A DNA stretch of 64,000 bases from Mycolicibacterium flavescens (GTDB taxonomy: Bacteria; Actinomycetota; Actinomycetes; Mycobacteriales; Mycobacteriaceae): assembly GCA_900637135.1 (NCBI GenBank), contig LR134353.1, forward strand, positions 4,278,001 to 4,342,000, given 5' to 3'. The position numbers and the translations under genes are program-made. This document shows positions 41,922 to 50,414 of this stretch, piece by piece (positions within the stretch are counted from its first letter, which is position 1; every line of letters starts with the position of its first letter). The notes under the pieces were generated by a model. It made no database searches, was not told the DNA's origin, and saw only the letters and a program-made list of their open reading frames with translations.

Positions 41922-42812
41922 GTGTGTGATCCGCGGCTGCGTGATATACAGCGGTGCGTGGATGCGGATGGGGTCCTCGGCCTCTCGGCCGGCATGTGGA
42001 CGGCGCTGGCCGCCTGGCTCGCCGTCGTGGTGGGAATCGCCACCCTGATGTACGCCTGGCGGCAGTATCAGCGGGGACGGCGGCAGAGCGAAGAGCTCAT
42101 GGCACCCAACGTGGCGATGTTCATGGAACCGGCGGCCAACGACTGGCATCTGATCGAGCTCGTGGTCAAGAACTTCGGCCGGACACCGGCGTACAACATC
42201 CGGTTCGACTTCGCGCATCCGCCGACGGTGGCCAAGTACGAGAACGTCTACGACGACCGTTATGTCGACATCACGCCGCTGAACCTGCCCGCCGAGATCC
42301 CGTATCTGGCGCCCGGACAGGAATGGCGCATCGTCTGGGATTCGGCATTGGACCGTCGCGAACTCGGCGAGGCCATCGCATCCCGGTTCGACGGCGCCGT
42401 CACCTACTACGACCAGAAGGGGCACGCCAAGAAGAAGGGGTCGCGCCACCGGTACCGGTCCACGGCGGTGCTGGACTGGTCGACGCTGCATCCGGTCGAG
42501 CGGCTGGAGCTGTTGACCACGCACGACCTGGCCCGCCAGGAGAAGCAGAAGCTCGAGCTGCTGCGTCATCTGCTGACCTACTACCACTACGCGGCGAGCG
42601 AGAGCCGCGAAGACGTCCTGCGCCAGGAGATCAACCGCGTGCGGTCCTCGGTCGACGAACTCCGCGATCGGTACCGCACGGAAACCGAAGGGCCGCAGCG
42701 CACACCGCGCAACGGGACGGTCCCCGGCCGGCGGGTCGACATCGACGCCGAATTCGAGGAAGCGCACACCCAGATCCTCAAGACCAACACGGCGCGGCAC
42801 CGCATCGCGTGA
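41922..42812 (+). CDS. Membrane-anchored protein of unknown function
   Basis: The 296-residue protein has one N-terminal transmembrane helix (MWTALAAWLAVVVGIATLMYAWRQY), a beta-rich soluble middle (NVAMFMEPAANDWHLIELVVKNFGRTPAYNI) resembling a fibronectin/Ig-like fold, and a C-terminal helical region rich in Glu/Arg. I do not recognise a functional domain. The start is uncertain: a GTG at 41958 or the ATG just before the helix (41994) are alternatives. It is preceded by AT-rich sequence. Confidence 0.7.
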   Translation: MCDPRLRDIQRCVDADGVLGLSAGMWTALAAWLAVVVGIATLMYAWRQYQRGRRQSEELMAPNVAMFMEPAANDWHLIELVVKNFGRTPAYNIRFDFAHPPTVAKYENVYDDRYVDITPLNLPAEIPYLAPGQEWRIVWDSALDRRELGEAIASRFDGAVTYYDQKGHAKKKGSRHRYRSTAVLDWSTLHPVERLELLTTHDLARQEKQKLELLRHLLTYYHYAASESREDVLRQEINRVRSSVDELRDRYRTETEGPQRTPRNGTVPGRRVDIDAEFEEAHTQILKTNTARHRIA

Positions 42813-42920
42813 ACCCGGGTAGGTGCGATGAAGCCCGGCAACCCCTCGCTGCCGGGCTTCTTGAACGGTACGAGGGCCGCAGACGGGCGTCGCGCGTAGC
42901 CGACTACCCTAAAAATCCTT

Positions 42921-42960
42921 GGCAATCGTATCGATGTTTCGTAACATCGATCCGATTGCC
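42921..42960. promoter_or_regulatory. 40-bp near-perfect palindrome upstream of echA3-like gene
   Basis: Arms 42921-42938 and 42943-42960 are 18 bp each with one mismatch (inner ATCGATGTT-TCGT-AACATCGAT is perfect), 25 bp upstream of the crotonase start. Likely operator of the TetR regulator encoded at 43697; its role is inferred. Confidence 0.6.
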
Positions 42961-42985
42961 CGTCCGCATTCAATAAGGAGAAGCG

Positions 42986-43687
42986 ATGAGCAGCCTCGTT
43001 GACTATGAACTGAACGAGTCGGTCGCCACGATCACGCTGGACGACGGCAAGGTCAATGTCCTCGGCCCGGCCATGCAGACCGCGATCAACGAGACGCTCG
43101 ACCGCGCGGAGAAGGACGCCGCCAAGACCGTCGTGCTGGCAGGCAACGGGCGCGTGTTCAGCGGTGGTTTCGACCTGAGCGTATTTCAGTCGGGCGACGC
43201 GCAGGCCGCGCTGGGGATGCTCGCCGGCGGGTTCGAGCTCGCGGTGCGGTGCCTGACCTTCCCGGTGCCGGTGGTCATGGCCGCGACGGGTCCGGCCATC
43301 GCGATGGGGTCGTTCCTGCTGTTGTCCGGGGACCACCGGGTCGGTCAGCCGAAGACCCGCTGCCAGGCAATCGAGGTGGCGATCGGCATGACGATCCCGG
43401 TCGCCGCGCTGGAGATCATGCGATTCCGTCTAACCCCGGCGGTCTATCAGAGGGGCGCGGCGCTGGCGTCGACGTTCGCCGGTGACGAAGCCGTCTACGG
43501 TGGGTGGCTCGACGAGATCGTCGAGGCCGATCGCGTGTTGGCGCGGGCGCAGGAGGTGGCCACGGAACTGGTGAACACCGTGCACACCGGCGCGCACGTC
43601 GCGACCAAGCTGAAGGCCCGCGAGTCCGCGCTTGACGCCATTCGGGCCGGAATCGACGGGCTGGCAACCGAATTCAGCCTCGGGTAG
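42986..43687 (+). CDS. echA3: Enoyl-CoA hydratase/isomerase family protein (EchA3-like)
   Basis: The 233-residue crotonase-fold protein has GRVFSGGFDLSVF (first oxyanion loop) and PVPVVMAATGPAIAMGSFLLLSGDHRV. The typical catalytic Glu in the second oxyanion motif is not evident, so hydratase activity is uncertain, but the superfamily is clear. It holds the echA3 (Rv0632c) position next to recC. The start has AAGGAG upstream; the palindrome at 42921 precedes it. Followed 9 bp later by a TetR gene. Confidence 0.85.
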   Translation: MSSLVDYELNESVATITLDDGKVNVLGPAMQTAINETLDRAEKDAAKTVVLAGNGRVFSGGFDLSVFQSGDAQAALGMLAGGFELAVRCLTFPVPVVMAATGPAIAMGSFLLLSGDHRVGQPKTRCQAIEVAIGMTIPVAALEIMRFRLTPAVYQRGAALASTFAGDEAVYGGWLDEIVEADRVLARAQEVATELVNTVHTGAHVATKLKARESALDAIRAGIDGLATEFSLG

Positions 43688-43696
43688 GCCAGCCCG

Positions 43697-44293
43697 ATGC
43701 CGAGGGCGAAGCAGCGCACGCCCGAGCTGAAGGACCACCTGCTCGAGGTGGCGATCGCGACGCTGTCCGAGGACGGGATCTCGGGGTTCACCACGCGCCG
43801 AGTCGCCGAGCGGGCGAGCACGTCGGTGCCCGCGGTGTACGAGCTGTTCTCCGACAAAGCGGGACTGCTGCGGGCGATGGTGTTCGAGGGCTTCCGGCTG
43901 CTGGGCGCCGAACTGGAGACGGTTCCGCTGAGCGAGGATCCACTCGCCGATCTCGAACGGCTCGTGCCGGTCTTCCGGTCGTTCTGCCGGTCGTATCCCC
44001 GGCTCGCCCAGCTGATGTTCGGGCGGCCGTTCGCCGAATTGGAGCCTGGGCCCGACGAGGCGGCGGCAGGCGCCTCGGTGCGCGCGGTGCTCACCGGCCG
44101 GATCCAGCGCTGCGTCGACGCGGGGCTGCTGGCAGGCGACGTCGCCGACATCGCTCACGTGCTGCTGGCGCTCGCGCAGGGTTTGGCGGTCCAGGAGCTC
44201 GGGCGGTGGCTGGGGTCGTCCGCGCCGTCGATCGAGCAGCGGTGGCGACTCGGCGTGCGCTCGCTGCTCGTGGGGCTGCAGCCCGCCACCTAG
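43697..44293 (+). CDS. TetR-family transcriptional regulator
   Basis: The 198-residue regulator has a TetR HTH (LKDHLLEVAIATLSEDGISGFTTRRVAERASTSVPAVYELFSDKAGLL) and a helical ligand domain. It is directly downstream of the crotonase gene in the same orientation, so it probably senses an acyl-CoA or fatty acid and represses the operon through the palindrome at 42921-42960. Confidence 0.9.
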   Translation: MPRAKQRTPELKDHLLEVAIATLSEDGISGFTTRRVAERASTSVPAVYELFSDKAGLLRAMVFEGFRLLGAELETVPLSEDPLADLERLVPVFRSFCRSYPRLAQLMFGRPFAELEPGPDEAAAGASVRAVLTGRIQRCVDAGLLAGDVADIAHVLLALAQGLAVQELGRWLGSSAPSIEQRWRLGVRSLLVGLQPAT

Positions 44294-44360
44294 GCGATTT
44301 CCCCACTTTTGGGGCGTTCGCCTCATGTCGGCGGCCCGCCCGGCGGCGCACGATCACGGC

Positions 44361-45098
44361 ATGACCACAACACCTCAGGCCTTCGCCGCCGCCACCAAGA
44401 CCATGCCGCTGCCCGATGGAGACGAGGAGCGGGTCGTCGGCTTCGGCGTCATGGGCCTGCCGTTCGCCAACGGCCACTACCTCGCCTACCGGGATTTCCC
44501 CGAGACGTCGTTCTCCCCCGCCTACAAATCGGTGTGGCATCGCACGCCGGACGGGGTGTGGACGTTCTACGCCACCACACCGGGACCGCAGAGCTGTTCG
44601 CGGTACTTCAGCTCGGCGACACCGGTAGACCCCGTTGTCTGCGCCATCAACGCCGAGTGGCTCACACCGTGGTCATTGTCGATTTCCATTGCCGGAGTGC
44701 TGGATTGGCGTGTCGACATCACAAGCACCGCGGCCACCCGTCTGATGAGCGCCGTCGGATCACGCATTCCCGCCGCCGCGGCACGCAACCGCCGAACGCT
44801 GATGGCGATGAGCCGCATCGTCGGCCCCGTGTTGGGCATCGGCAAGGTTCGGCTGACCGGCAACCTGCCCAACGGTCAGGAGTTCCGCATCGCACCTCGG
44901 CGGGTGTGGGCAGTGGCCGACTCGTCGGCCGTCGCACACGGCGTCGATCTCGGTCCCGTCGGGCCGCATCCGATACAAGGCAACCTGGCCGACTTCCAGC
45001 TGCCGCAGCGGGGTATCTGCGTGGTCGCCCAGGGCCGGTTCGAGGCGTTCGACGTCACTCGTCACCGCGATGCGGTCCGTCTTGACTTATCGCACTGA
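44361..45098 (+). CDS. Hypothetical protein
   Basis: The 245-residue protein (VVGFGVMGLPFANGHYLAYRDFPETS, WHRTPDGVWTFYATTPGPQSCSRYFSS, VRLTGNLPNGQEFRIAPRRVW) shows a mixed beta-rich pattern with conserved Trp and Pro. I do not recognise the family. There is no export signal. The ATG at 44361 is preferred to an upstream ATG at 44325. It overlaps the possible upstream start of the HD-GYP regulator, so they may be co-transcribed. Confidence 0.6.
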   Translation: MTTTPQAFAAATKTMPLPDGDEERVVGFGVMGLPFANGHYLAYRDFPETSFSPAYKSVWHRTPDGVWTFYATTPGPQSCSRYFSSATPVDPVVCAINAEWLTPWSLSISIAGVLDWRVDITSTAATRLMSAVGSRIPAAAARNRRTLMAMSRIVGPVLGIGKVRLTGNLPNGQEFRIAPRRVWAVADSSAVAHGVDLGPVGPHPIQGNLADFQLPQRGICVVAQGRFEAFDVTRHRDAVRLDLSH

Positions 45099-45105
45099 TC
45101 CGGCG

Positions 45106-46689
45106 ATGCAAACGGTGCAGAATCGGGCTGTGGCCGGCGCTCGCACCCCGCAGGAGCCTCCGACCCGGGCGGAAGTGCTCGCGGCGCTTTCGGTCGCGGT
45201 CGACCTCGGGCTGGGTCAGCCCGCCGAGCACATGCTGCGGTCCGCGCTCATCGCCGCACGGCTGGCCGACCGGATGAAACTGCCTGCGAAGCAGCGTGAT
45301 TGCATCTACTACGCGACGCTGATCATGTGGATCGGTTGTCACGCCGACTCGCATGAGTACGCCCGGTGGTTCGGCGACGACATCGCGGTGCGGCGAAGCT
45401 CCTACCTCGTCGACTGGTCGGGCCTGCCGTATCAACGCTTCCTGCTGACCAACGTCGGCCGCGGGGAGTCACTGCTGACCCGGCTAAGGACGGCGGCGAC
45501 ACTGTATGCCAATGCGCGAGGGCATATCTCGCAGCTGATCCACTCGCACTGCACGTCGGCCGGCCTGCTTGCCGAACGTATCGGCCTGCACGCCGACGTA
45601 CAGCACGCGCTGCGGTACACCTTCGAACGCTACGACGGCGGCGGGCTGCCGACCGGCGCGTCCGGCGACGCGATACCAATCGAGATGCGGGTCGCTCAGG
45701 TCGCCGACATGGTCGAGGTGCACCAGCGCGAGTACGGCATCGACGGCGCGGTCGCGATGGCGCGCAGCAGGCGCGGCGGTCAGTTCGACCCGGCGGTTGT
45801 CGACGCGTTCGTCGCCGATCCGGCCGACGTGCTCGCGGTCCCGTCGACCGGAGACGTGTGGGCGACGGCGCTGCGGCAGGCACCCGATCGCGGAACGCGC
45901 CTTGACTCCGGGTCGCTCGACACGCTGCTGATGGCCCTCGGCGAGTTCGTCGACCTCAAATGCCCGTTCACACTGGGGCATTCACGCGCGGTGGCCGATC
46001 TCGCCGCATCCGCCGCCGAGGCGCTCGGGCTCGACGACGAGGCCGTCGCGACGACACGACGCGCCGGGTATGTGCACGATCTCGGCCGCATCGGTGTGTC
46101 GAACCAGGTCTGGTCGAAACCCACCGCGCTGACCATGGCGGAGTTCGAGCGCATGCGGCTGCATCCATACCTGACCGAGCGGATCCTTTCTCAGGTGCCG
46201 GCTCTCAAGGACATCGCGTCGGTGGCGGCCAACCACCACGAATGTCTCGACGGCTCCGGGTATCCGCGGGGGCTGGCCGCACGGCAGCTCTCGATGCCCG
46301 ATCGGCTGCTGGCGTGCGCGGTCAGCTACCAGAGCGCGCTCGAACCGCGGCCGTACCGGGAGGCGCTCGGCCCCGCGGGGGCGGCGAGGCGACTGCGCGA
46401 ACGGGTGTCGAAGGGGCAATTGGACTCCGCGGCCGCCGATGCGGTCCTGCACGCGTCCGGGCACGCTTCGCGCAGGCGCCAGCCCCGCCCGGACGGTCTC
46501 ACGAGCCGAGAGGTCGAGGTGCTGCGACTGGTCGCACAGGGCGCGAGCAATAAGGCCATCGCCGCGACGCTGGTGCTCAGCGAGAAGACGGTGCGCAATC
46601 ACGTCGAGCACGTGTACGCCAAGATCGGCGTCTCGAACCGGATCGGGGCCAGCATGTACGCACTCGAGCACGGGCTCGTGTCGGGCTGA
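45106..46689 (+). CDS. HD-GYP domain protein fused to a LuxR-type DNA-binding domain
   Basis: The 527-residue protein has an N-terminal half resembling a degenerate HD-GYP unit (YDGGGLPTG), a central full HD-GYP domain (HSRAVADLA, GYVHDLGRIGVSNQVW, VAANHHECLDGSGYPRGL at ~323-387), and a C-terminal LuxR HTH (LTSREVEVLRLVAQGASNKAIAATLVLSEKTVRNHVEHVYAKIGV). HD-GYP domains hydrolyse cyclic-di-GMP; coupling to HTH suggests a nucleotide-controlled regulator. The ATG at 45106 is chosen; 45070 (overlapping the previous gene) is an alternative. Confidence 0.88.
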   Translation: MQTVQNRAVAGARTPQEPPTRAEVLAALSVAVDLGLGQPAEHMLRSALIAARLADRMKLPAKQRDCIYYATLIMWIGCHADSHEYARWFGDDIAVRRSSYLVDWSGLPYQRFLLTNVGRGESLLTRLRTAATLYANARGHISQLIHSHCTSAGLLAERIGLHADVQHALRYTFERYDGGGLPTGASGDAIPIEMRVAQVADMVEVHQREYGIDGAVAMARSRRGGQFDPAVVDAFVADPADVLAVPSTGDVWATALRQAPDRGTRLDSGSLDTLLMALGEFVDLKCPFTLGHSRAVADLAASAAEALGLDDEAVATTRRAGYVHDLGRIGVSNQVWSKPTALTMAEFERMRLHPYLTERILSQVPALKDIASVAANHHECLDGSGYPRGLAARQLSMPDRLLACAVSYQSALEPRPYREALGPAGAARRLRERVSKGQLDSAAADAVLHASGHASRRRQPRPDGLTSREVEVLRLVAQGASNKAIAATLVLSEKTVRNHVEHVYAKIGVSNRIGASMYALEHGLVSG

Positions 46690-46698
46690 AGACGTCCG

Positions 46699-47832
46699 TC
46701 AACGCGGGCCGAGCAGCTCGCCGGCGCGGCGGTGGTCGTCGTCGGCGTTGAGGGTCAGCACACCGACGACGTCGCCGCCCGCCTCGTACCAGACCGTGAA
46801 CCCGGTGTGGTGGTCGACGAACCGGACCTCGTCGAAGTCGACACCCCAGCCGCGGTACTTGAGCACGGAAGTGCCGACAGTGCAGGAGAACCCCGGCACG
46901 GTGTCCCAAACTGCGCGGTAGCCGGCCGCGGTCAGGCCGGCGACATGGCCTTGATGCGCCGCGTCGCGCCAGTGTTCGGCGGCGATCGGCCTGCCGGCGG
47001 TGACGTTATGCGCCAGCGCCGCATCGCCCGCGGCGTACACGTTGCGTGCCGACGTGTGCATGTGCGCGTCGACGACGATGCGCCCATCGCGGGTCTGCAG
47101 TCCGGCGGTTTCGGCGAGGCGGATGTCGGGGCGCACACCCGTCGCGCACACGACGAGGTCGGCGTCGACGGCCTCACCGCCGTCCAACACCACACGGGTG
47201 TCCTCGATCGCGGCGACGGTCGTCTCACCGGCGAACCGGACCCCGTTGTCCGACAGCAGTTTCGCGACGCGCTCACCGGCCTCAACCCCGAACCGGCGCT
47301 GCAGCGGGACGTGTTCGGCGGCCACGACCATCGTCGCGACCCCACGCTCGGCGAGACAGGATGCGGCCTCGCAGCCGATCAGTCCGCCGCCGATGACCAC
47401 GGCGCAATCGGAGTAGCGGGCGGCCATCTTGAGCGCGACAGCGTCGGCGAACGACCGCAGCGTCAGCGCCGACTCGATACCCGGGATGGGCGGTCGCACC
47501 GGGATGGACCCGGAGGCGACCACGAGATGCCAGTAGGGATAGCGCTGACCACCCGCTGTCACGACCTCCTGGCGGTCCACGTCGATGCGCTCGACGGTGA
47601 TGCCGCGGATGAGGTCGACGGCATTGCGTTCGAACCAGTGCTCGCTGTGCAGCGCGAGCCTGGTGTCGCGGCCGCACAAAAAGTCCTTGCTCAGCGGCGG
47701 CTTCGCGTACGGCAGCGCCGGGTCGGTGGTCAGGATGCGCACGGGGATATCGGGGTGCTTGCTGCGGAACGTCTCCGCGGCGCTCACCCCGGCAGCACCG
47801 CTGCCCACGGCAACGAACCCTGGAGCCACCAC
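46699..47832 (-). CDS. FAD-dependent pyridine-nucleotide oxidoreductase (ferredoxin reductase-like)
   Basis: The 377-residue flavoenzyme has FAD-binding VAVGSGAAGVSAAETF, an internal NAD(P)H site (CAVVIGGGLIGCEAASCLAERG), LPYAKPPLSKDF and the C-terminal FAD motif NVYAAGDAALAHN. It probably passes electrons from NAD(P)H to a ferredoxin or P450/oxygenase; no partner ferredoxin is adjacent. It converges on the HD-GYP gene with 9 bp between stops. Confidence 0.85.
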   Translation of the reverse strand: MVAPGFVAVGSGAAGVSAAETFRSKHPDIPVRILTTDPALPYAKPPLSKDFLCGRDTRLALHSEHWFERNAVDLIRGITVERIDVDRQEVVTAGGQRYPYWHLVVASGSIPVRPPIPGIESALTLRSFADAVALKMAARYSDCAVVIGGGLIGCEAASCLAERGVATMVVAAEHVPLQRRFGVEAGERVAKLLSDNGVRFAGETTVAAIEDTRVVLDGGEAVDADLVVCATGVRPDIRLAETAGLQTRDGRIVVDAHMHTSARNVYAAGDAALAHNVTAGRPIAAEHWRDAAHQGHVAGLTAAGYRAVWDTVPGFSCTVGTSVLKYRGWGVDFDEVRFVDHHTGFTVWYEAGGDVVGVLTLNADDDHRRAGELLGPR

Positions 47833-47892
47833 GGAATGTGAGTACCAACTTCGGCGCCGCGATAACCGTGGGTCAGCAAATCGCCTTCGCCG

Positions 47893-48261
47893 CTAGTCGG
47901 CGATGCCCCAGACCAGACAGAACGTGTGTCCGGCGGGGTCGCGAAACACCCGAAACTTCGCGTCCTCCTCGGCGTCGGACACCCGGGTGGCGCCGAGGTC
48001 GAGCACTTGATGTTCGGCGGCGTCGGGGTCGTCGACCGCGATGTCGAGGTGAAACTGTTGCGAACCGCGCGGATCAGGGAAGCGGGGCGGCTCGTGCTCG
48101 GGCGAGAACTGGAAGGCCAGCCGTCGGCCGTGCGGATCGGTGAGCACCACCCAGGTGTCGTCCTCCTTCTCGATCTGTCCACCGAGGACGTCCGCATAGA
48201 AGGTGGCCAGCCGCATCGGGTCACGGCAGTCGACGACGGTGGATCGCAGCTTCCCAATCAT
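47893..48261 (-). CDS. VOC (glyoxalase/bleomycin resistance) family protein
   Basis: The 122-residue single-unit VOC protein has KLRSTVVDCRDPMRLATFYADVLGG, the His-containing strand FHLDIAVDD and the C-terminal Gly/Trp strand GHTFCLVWGIA. Such proteins are metal-dependent isomerases, dioxygenases or drug-binding proteins. The ATG at 48261 fits a typical VOC N-terminus; an upstream in-frame extension is nonconserved. It is adjacent to the flavoprotein gene, on the same strand. Confidence 0.82.
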   Translation of the reverse strand: MIGKLRSTVVDCRDPMRLATFYADVLGGQIEKEDDTWVVLTDPHGRRLAFQFSPEHEPPRFPDPRGSQQFHLDIAVDDPDAAEHQVLDLGATRVSDAEEDAKFRVFRDPAGHTFCLVWGIAD

Positions 48262-48318
48262 GATCGTCGGGTTGCCGGTATTCAGGCGGCACAAACTACG
48301 GTGTGGCACCATCTGCGC

Positions 48319-49056
48319 ATGAAACCCGACGACGACCCGGAGGCGCGTATCCGGCAGCTGGAGCAACCGCTGGCCGACTACGGCGCGGTCGAATTGGGCA
48401 CCTCACAGCCGCCCGGCACCGACTACCAGACGTCGGCCCTGCCCCCGCCGGTCTACGGTCCGCCGCACCAGCAGCCCTATCCCGCGCAGTCTCCCTACAG
48501 CGCACCGCCGTTCGGAGTCTCGTTCCCCCCGGGGCCGACGAAGAGCGGCGCGCCGTTCGGACTGATCTTCGGATTGGTCGGGGTCGTCGTGGTGGTCATC
48601 GTCGCAGGCATCGGCGCGCTCGTGTGGACACTGTCGTCGGCGACGGAGGAGATCGCGGGCCGCCCCGGCATTTCCATCGCCACCGGGGATGATCCCCGCG
48701 GCGGCAGCGTAACGATCGGGCCGTCGCGCGAGGCGCCCACCGCACTGCCCACGCAGCTACCCGACGAGCCGCCGAAGGTCGCGGTCGCGCCCGCGGGCGG
48801 GCAGTACAGCGTGTCCGGGGTCGACGAGAACGAGACGATCGAGTGCAATGGCGCCAACATCTCCGTCAGCGGCGTCAACAACACGGTGACCCTGCTCGGT
48901 CACTGCCTGAGCGTGTCGGTGTCGGGCGTCGAGAATCAGGTCACCATCGACAGCGTCGACCAGATCGGCGCGTCGGGGTTCGACAACCAGGTGACCTACC
49001 ACTCCGGAGACCCTGAGGTGAACGTCACGTCGAGGAACACCGTCACCCGGGGCTAG
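48319..49056 (+). CDS. DUF3060 membrane protein
   Basis: The 245-residue protein has a Pro/Tyr/Gln-rich cytoplasmic N-terminal segment (PPPVYGPPHQQPYPAQSP) and one transmembrane helix (LIFGLVGVVVVVIVAGIGALVWTL). The extracellular DUF3060 beta-helix contains repeated VSGV/N-x-VTI units (YSVSGVDENETIECNGANISVSG). DUF3060 is a mycobacterial envelope domain of unknown role. The 3' end overlaps the convergent dehalogenase by 4 bp. Confidence 0.82.
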   Translation: MKPDDDPEARIRQLEQPLADYGAVELGTSQPPGTDYQTSALPPPVYGPPHQQPYPAQSPYSAPPFGVSFPPGPTKSGAPFGLIFGLVGVVVVVIVAGIGALVWTLSSATEEIAGRPGISIATGDDPRGGSVTIGPSREAPTALPTQLPDEPPKVAVAPAGGQYSVSGVDENETIECNGANISVSGVNNTVTLLGHCLSVSVSGVENQVTIDSVDQIGASGFDNQVTYHSGDPEVNVTSRNTVTRG

Positions 49057-49949
49057 GTGCGCCACTGCAGGATTCGCTCGGCCAACTCGGGCCCGCAGTC
49101 CTCCTGCACGAAATGGCTTCCGTTGACGCGGGCGTGGGGTTGGCCGGCCGCGCCGGGGACATGGTCGATCAACGGGCGGTCTGCGCGGCCGAGGATCGGA
49201 TCCTTGGCGCCGAACACGCACAGGAACGGTTTCTCCCAGCGCCCCAACGCTTCCCAAGCCGCGCGGTTGGCCGGTAATGCCGGATCGTCGGGCTCGGTCG
49301 GTACCAGCGCCGGGAACGCGCGCGCCCCGGCCTGAAATCGCTTGGCGGGAAACGGCGCATCGTATCCGGCCCGGATGCGCGCGGGTACGTCGGTGACCGT
49401 GCCGAAGGCGACGATGCGTCCGGCAGGCAGTATCGGTGAGTGACGCGCGAACGCCCGCCAGATCCGAAACGGTAGGTTGGCCGGGGTCTGACCGGCAGGC
49501 AGAAAGCCGTTGGCAACGACGATGCGCGCGACGCGATCGTCTTGTTCGGCAGCGATGCGCAACCCGATCAACGAACCCCAGTCCTGCACGAAGATCGTCG
49601 TGTCGCGCAGGTCGAGCGCCGAGAACCACGACGTCACCCATTCGACGTGACGCAGATACGTGTAATCCTCGGTGCGACTGGGCTTGTCGGAGCGCCCGAA
49701 CCCGATCAGGTCGGGGGCCAGTATCCGGTAGCCGCCGGCGGCCAGCGGCGGAATCATGGTGCGGTACAGGTAACTCCACGTCGGTTCGCCGTGCAACAGG
49801 ACGACGACCGGGCCGTCGGGTGGGCCTTCGTCGACGTAGTGCATGCGCAGCGCCTCGGTGTCGGACGCGGTGACGTCGACGTAGTGCGGCGCGAAGGGAT
49901 AGCCCGCGAGGTTGGTGAAGCGGTCGTCGGGCGTGCGCAGAACGTCCAT
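49053..49949 (-). CDS. Haloalkane dehalogenase (HLD-I type)
   Basis: The 298-residue alpha/beta hydrolase has HGEPTWSYLYR (oxyanion region with halide-binding Trp after nucleophile later), nucleophile motif FVQDWGSLIGLRIA (Asp followed by Trp) and the catalytic His in NGSHFVQED. The Asp nucleophile and Trp halide residue distinguish it from esterases. It hydrolyses carbon-halogen bonds in haloalkanes; related to DhmA of mycobacteria. It is divergent from a secreted small protein 172 bp away. Confidence 0.88.
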   Translation of the reverse strand: MDVLRTPDDRFTNLAGYPFAPHYVDVTASDTEALRMHYVDEGPPDGPVVVLLHGEPTWSYLYRTMIPPLAAGGYRILAPDLIGFGRSDKPSRTEDYTYLRHVEWVTSWFSALDLRDTTIFVQDWGSLIGLRIAAEQDDRVARIVVANGFLPAGQTPANLPFRIWRAFARHSPILPAGRIVAFGTVTDVPARIRAGYDAPFPAKRFQAGARAFPALVPTEPDDPALPANRAAWEALGRWEKPFLCVFGAKDPILGRADRPLIDHVPGAAGQPHARVNGSHFVQEDCGPELAERILQWRT

Positions 49950-50121
49950 GAGGTGCTCCTATCCGCCTCCTGCAGCTTAGGACCTGTCCCCCGATCGGTG
50001 GACACGGGATTCGTCCGGTTCACCCGCCGGTCGGTCGACAGACATCGGCGCCGCGGTGCACCACTGTTGAGTCATCGCCGGAACACCGGCGCACAACCGG
50101 ACTCGACGAGGAGATCCCGAC

Positions 50122-50367
50122 ATGAACGCCAACACCACCCGCCGCACCGCCCAGTTCTTCGCCCTGCCGATCACGGCAGCCGCAATCCTGGCCGGGGCCC
50201 TCGCCTTCGCCGGAGCCGCCAACGCCGAGACCAACTCCCCGACCCCCGCGCCGCGGCCGCCCAGCATCGTCGCAACGCCGACGGTCACCGCGCACCCGGC
50301 CCCCGGCACCCCCCACACTCACGGCATCCCTCATCTGCAGCAGGTTCAGCCCGGCTACCAACGCTGA
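50122..50367 (+). CDS. Small secreted Pro/His-rich protein
   Basis: The 81-residue protein has a signal peptide (MNANTTRRTAQFFALPITAAAILAG, then ALAFAGAANAE) with an AxA cleavage site. The mature peptide of ~45 residues is rich in Pro, Thr and His (PTPAPRPPSIVATPTVTAHPAPGTPHTHGIPHLQ) and might bind metal. The ATG has GAGGAG upstream, and a terminator hairpin follows. Function is unknown. Confidence 0.75.
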   Translation: MNANTTRRTAQFFALPITAAAILAGALAFAGAANAETNSPTPAPRPPSIVATPTVTAHPAPGTPHTHGIPHLQQVQPGYQR

Positions 50368-50376
50368 CCCATCACA

Positions 50377-50412
50377 GAGGCCCTCCAGGTCGCTCTATCT
50401 CTGGAGGGTCTC
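50377..50412 (+). terminator. Terminator hairpin after the small secreted protein
   Basis: A 12-bp stem (50377-50388 with 50401-50412, one G-U pair) encloses a 12-nt loop, 9 bp after the stop. It also touches the end of the convergent rhodanese gene, so it may work in both directions. No U-tract is seen. Confidence 0.6.
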
Positions 50413-50414
50413 AG

